14,906 nt of DNA from Candidatus Uhrbacteria bacterium (GTDB taxonomy: Bacteria > Patescibacteriota > Patescibacteriia > UBA9934 > GWF2-40-263): assembly GCA_003511125.1 (NCBI GenBank), contig DOJV01000052.1:1-14906 (forward strand), read 5' to 3'. The notes beneath the pieces are model-generated. The model was not told the origin of the DNA. It was given only the letters and a program-made list of their open reading frames with translations, and ran no database searches. A program made the position numbers and the translations under genes. Of this stretch, positions 12,959-14,906 are shown piece by piece (the stretch's first letter is position 1; the number at the start of each line of letters is the position of its first letter).

Positions 12959-13453
12959 ATGAAACTATATTTTGGTTTTGGTGCCAATCGCGATCCGGAA
13001 ATGATTACGGCAATTACCGGAAAAAAACCGATTTTCGGTTTTCCGGCAATTTTGAAAAACTTTGAACTTGTTTATCAATCCATGAACCAAATCCCTAAAG
13101 TCGCTCAAAAAATTTTAAAACAAAACTGGGCTAATGATTTTGTCTCTTACGCTATTAAACCAAATCAAAACCAGGAAGTCTGTGGCACAATCTGGTTTTT
13201 AACAAACAAACAACGGGCCGCAATTTCTTTATGGGAACTAAACGGCCTGTGGTCATACAAAACAACCTCCATGGCCGAGATAAATTTTTTTAAAATAAAA
13301 ATTCCTGTTAAAGTTGAAACTGAAATAATTCATAGTCAAGAACATCTTCCTGTCTCTGGAAAAAATTACAAAACTTTTATTGTTCCAAAAAACAAAATTC
13401 TTGAAACCGCTATTTTAGTTCGCAATCTTCCGGTTCCTGGGGTTATTGTTTAA
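12959..13453 (+). CDS. Gamma-glutamylcyclotransferase-like protein
   Basis: The 164-residue product begins YFGFGANRDPEM, resembling the YGSN-type loop that opens gamma-glutamylcyclotransferase (GGCT-fold) domains. It continues with a VCGTIWFLTNKQRAAISLWE segment like the family's 'GvlY.l...l..LD..E', so E93 is the likely catalytic acid. The C-terminus (KTFIVPKN...LPVPG) is less typical. Such proteins cyclise gamma-glutamyl peptides or amines; the substrate is unknown. The ATG at 12959 is preferred over a TTG at 12899, because the hppA terminator lies between them and the fold begins at this Met. Only 23 bp separate the terminator from the ATG, so a promoter must overlap the T-rich tail; none is clear. 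Confidence 0.55.
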   Translation: MKLYFGFGANRDPEMITAITGKKPIFGFPAILKNFELVYQSMNQIPKVAQKILKQNWANDFVSYAIKPNQNQEVCGTIWFLTNKQRAAISLWELNGLWSYKTTSMAEINFFKIKIPVKVETEIIHSQEHLPVSGKNYKTFIVPKNKILETAILVRNLPVPGVIV

Positions 13454-13479
13454 ACAAGAACGGTTAGACCTTTCTGTTT
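13452..13479 (+). terminator. Weak terminator-like hairpin after the cyclotransferase-like gene
   Basis: AAAC-AGAA-GGT (13452-13464, one bulged A) pairs with ACC-TTCT-GTTT (13468-13479), with one C-T mismatch and a 3-nt loop. It overlaps the TAA stop codon. The T run is only four bases, so the terminator role is uncertain. Confidence 0.35.
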
Positions 13480-13506
13480 TGACAAAAAAAAATAAAGAGG
13501 TATCCT
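13479..13506 (+). promoter_or_regulatory. Possible promoter upstream of the IS element
   Basis: A perfect TTGACA (13479-13484) is followed after 16 bp by TATCCT (13501-13506), which matches the -10 consensus at four of six positions. It could drive the IS200 transposase about 150 bp downstream. The support is only a motif match. Confidence 0.3.
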
Positions 13507-13563
13507 TAAATAAATAAACTTAATATCATTCCAAATAATCAAAAATTAATTAATTCCCGCAAT

Positions 13564-13591
13564 AAACCGCCGGCGAAGCCGGCAACGGTTT
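13564..13591. repeat. Left-end hairpin of the IS200-like element
   Basis: AAACCG-CCGGC (13564-13574) pairs with GCCGG (13578-13582) and CGGTTT (13586-13591), with a GAA loop and a 3-nt bulge (13583-13585). TnpA of this family recognises a hairpin of this kind at the left end. A smaller hairpin, AAGAC-GAA-GTCCTT (13598-13611), follows it. Confidence 0.65.
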
Positions 13592-13653
13592 CCATTTAAG
13601 ACGAAGTCCTTGCCCGATTGAAGAAAAACAACAGTATTGTAAGATGACTAGGT

Positions 13654-14112
13654 ATGGATCAAAACCCTTTGAATCAATACCGAAAATTGTTTCACACCGT
13701 CTACGATTGTCGGTACCACGTCGTTTTCGTTCCCAAATACCGATTCCGTATTCTGGAAGGAGAAATTGCTTCTTGTATTCAAGAAAAATTTCGACAGATT
13801 TGTGAATGGAAAGAAGTTAACCTGATTGAAGGAAAGGTCAGAACCGACCACGTCCATCTTTATCTTTCCGTTCCTCCGAAATACAGTATTTCCGATGTCC
13901 TGAAATGGTTGAAAGGCGACAGTTCGGTTCAAGTCTTTCGTCGATTTCCAGAAATCAAGAAAAGATACTGGGGTCAACATTTCTGGGCAAGGGGCTATTT
14001 TGTCAGTACTGTAGGAATAACCGATGAAATCATTCGGGCTTATATTAAACACCAAGAACAGCAAGAACTTTTGGAGGAAGAGTTAGATAAACAGCAAAGA
14101 CTATGGAAGTAG
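13654..14112 (+). CDS. tnpA: IS200-family Y1 transposase (TnpA)
   Basis: The 152-residue product has the HUH motif TDHVHLYLSVPP (H66, H68) and the helix ITDEIIRAYIKHQEQ with catalytic Tyr130 and metal ligand Gln134. These are the active-site parts of the single-strand transposases of IS200/IS605. Other family landmarks are the opening HTVYDCRYHVVFVPKYR, the SISDVLKWLKGDSS region and WGQHFWARGYFVSTVG. The gene is complete, without frameshift, and of normal length (about 150). TnpA cleaves and rejoins the hairpin ends as a dimer. No Shine-Dalgarno is obvious before the ATG, which agrees with the low expression of many transposases. Confidence 0.96.
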   Translation: MDQNPLNQYRKLFHTVYDCRYHVVFVPKYRFRILEGEIASCIQEKFRQICEWKEVNLIEGKVRTDHVHLYLSVPPKYSISDVLKWLKGDSSVQVFRRFPEIKKRYWGQHFWARGYFVSTVGITDEIIRAYIKHQEQQELLEEELDKQQRLWK

Positions 14113-14147
14113 AAAAAACAACCGATCAACCAACCAACCAAATCAAT

Positions 14148-14193
14148 GAGCGTAGCTCTTAATCAACCAACAAGCCACCGACGAAGTCGGTGG
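14148..14193. repeat. Right-end hairpins of the IS200-like element
   Basis: CCACCGAC (14175-14182) pairs perfectly with GTCGGTGG (14186-14193) around a GAA loop, the same loop as in the left-end hairpin. A smaller stem, GAGC-GTA-GCTC (14148-14158), lies just upstream. Between tnpA and these hairpins is a CAAC-repeat tract (about 14118-14171). The right hairpin probably marks the tnpA recognition site. Confidence 0.65.
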
Positions 14194-14212
14194 TAGTTGA
14201 CTTTTTAAAAAT

Positions 14213-14854
14213 ATGTCCAGAAGAGAATTTAGAACGATGGTGCCCGAAGAAATGTCACAAATAGACCAAGACAAATTAGCTGTATTACAGAACGAAAACA
14301 TACAAATAGAACTCTTACGAGAACAAGTCAAGGATCGCGCCGAGTTAATAGAGTGGTGGAGAGAAAAACCGGAGGGCAGCGAAACAAGTCGTTTTGAAAC
14401 TCTAATAAGACGACCAATGTCTGACAACATAAAAAAAATTAGAGATTTTTTAAGAGGCAAATTCGAAAGAAATGTCGCGGAAAAAAATCATCCAAAATTT
14501 ACAGGTTTTTTAAAAGACGCCGAAGATCTTCTAAAAAAAGCCAGGGAAGTAAATAGCAAAAGTCCGTTGTCTAACGAAGCGGACGTGTTGGCTTACGCCT
14601 TATACGAAGCCGAACCGGCCGTCCATACAATTCTAGAAACACTGGAAAAATGTTTTGACGACGACAGAATTCCCAGCGAACAAAATGATTATACGGCAAC
14701 CGGTTCCTATATTCACAGTTTTGGTGATACTAATCGTTTCACTAAACCTGAGGATTTTAATAAATCAGCTAATGAATTTTTGGCAAATCTTCTAGATTTT
14801 TACGGTCAAAAAATGAGAATCCACGCAAAATACTTAGCAAAACCTAAAAGATAA
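14213..14854 (+). CDS. Unrecognised helical charged protein
   Basis: The 213-residue product matches no family I recognise. It has no signal peptide or membrane segment and is highly charged. The sequence looks predominantly helical, with a possible coiled coil at about 18-50 (QNENIQIELLREQVKDRAELIEWW) and a helix-rich C-terminus (residues about 180-213). It has a single cysteine and no visible catalytic motif. The ATG is 19 bp after the right-end hairpin of the IS200-like element, so it may be flanking chromosomal or accessory cargo, possibly with its original promoter displaced. The long uninterrupted frame with normal amino acid composition supports a real gene. Confidence 0.65.
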   Translation: MSRREFRTMVPEEMSQIDQDKLAVLQNENIQIELLREQVKDRAELIEWWREKPEGSETSRFETLIRRPMSDNIKKIRDFLRGKFERNVAEKNHPKFTGFLKDAEDLLKKAREVNSKSPLSNEADVLAYALYEAEPAVHTILETLEKCFDDDRIPSEQNDYTATGSYIHSFGDTNRFTKPEDFNKSANEFLANLLDFYGQKMRIHAKYLAKPKR

Positions 14855-14906
14855 AATCCTTAGCTAACAACCTTCTGATACTCAGAGTCTCAAGTTAAAA
14901 AAATAT

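Larger units (their letters stand above)
13564..14193 (+). mobile_element. IS200/IS605-type insertion sequence (outer limits approximate)
   Basis: A single Y1 transposase gene (tnpA) lies between two subterminal hairpins with GAA loops, at 13564-13591 and 14175-14193. Such imperfect hairpins, and the absence of terminal inverted repeats, are typical of IS200/IS605 elements, which move as single strands. The coordinates given run hairpin to hairpin; the real ends should lie roughly 10-30 nt beyond on each side. No tnpB is present, so this is an IS200-like, single-gene form. The frame is intact, so the element may be active. Confidence 0.75.

Noticed and set aside
14196..14201. Outward-facing -35 (TTGACT) at the IS right end driving the 14213 gene
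   Set aside because: No -10-like hexamer lies 16-18 bp downstream, and that position is already inside the coding region.

Overview
The window reads as a chromosomal segment of a bacterium of the Candidate Phyla Radiation (Patescibacteria), Parcubacteria/Microgenomates-like. This is an inference from short compact housekeeping genes, moderately AT-rich DNA, start sites that mostly lack a Shine-Dalgarno sequence, a LysM/M23 protein with a long basic N-terminus, a CPR-style assortment of small HIT, HAD and zinc-ribbon genes, and an IS200-type transposase. TGA is used as a stop once (traR/dksA-like gene, overlapping the lspA GTG), which fits the standard bacterial code rather than the UGA-glycine code of Gracilibacteria/Absconditabacteria.

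Layout: (1) 1-3750, plus strand: the tail of an unidentified acidic protein, a folded leader, pnp (polynucleotide phosphorylase), and a tightly coupled gene for a membrane-anchored extracytoplasmic protein of unknown function. A strong hairpin lies inside the first codons of the second gene. (2) 3751-4500, no protein gene: a row of three DnaA-box-like 9-mers, a consensus sigma70 promoter, about 400 nt of highly self-complementary sequence ending in an intrinsic terminator (a candidate structured RNA that I cannot assign to a known family), then a second promoter. (3) 4501-6887, plus strand: traR/dksA-like zinc-finger gene, lspA (lipoprotein signal peptidase) and comM/yifB (AAA+ Mg-chelatase-like ATPase). 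The comM Shine-Dalgarno is buried in a hairpin. (4) 6954-10655, minus strand: HIT hydrolase, HAD hydrolase, a small zinc-ribbon membrane protein, a LysM-M23 peptidoglycan endopeptidase and rnhB, convergent with comM across a bidirectional terminator. (5) 10684-12935, plus strand: hppA, a K+-independent-type proton-pumping pyrophosphatase with a long hairpin leader and a strong terminator. (6) 12959-14906: a gamma-glutamylcyclotransferase-like gene, a complete-looking IS200/IS605-type insertion sequence with end hairpins, and an unrecognised helical protein gene next to its right end.

The genes are mostly housekeeping: RNA turnover (pnp), RNA-DNA hybrid repair (rnhB), transcription modulation (traR/dksA-like), lipoprotein processing (lspA), wall remodelling (M23), membrane energetics (hppA) and probably DNA uptake/recombination (comM). 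The most interesting part is the non-coding locus at 3775-4338. Its long-range helices, A-rich linker, consensus promoter, terminator and adjacent DnaA boxes suggest an undescribed structured RNA, or a long switch-like leader, possibly tied to replication control. All RNA folds here were paired by eye, without energy calculation or comparative data.
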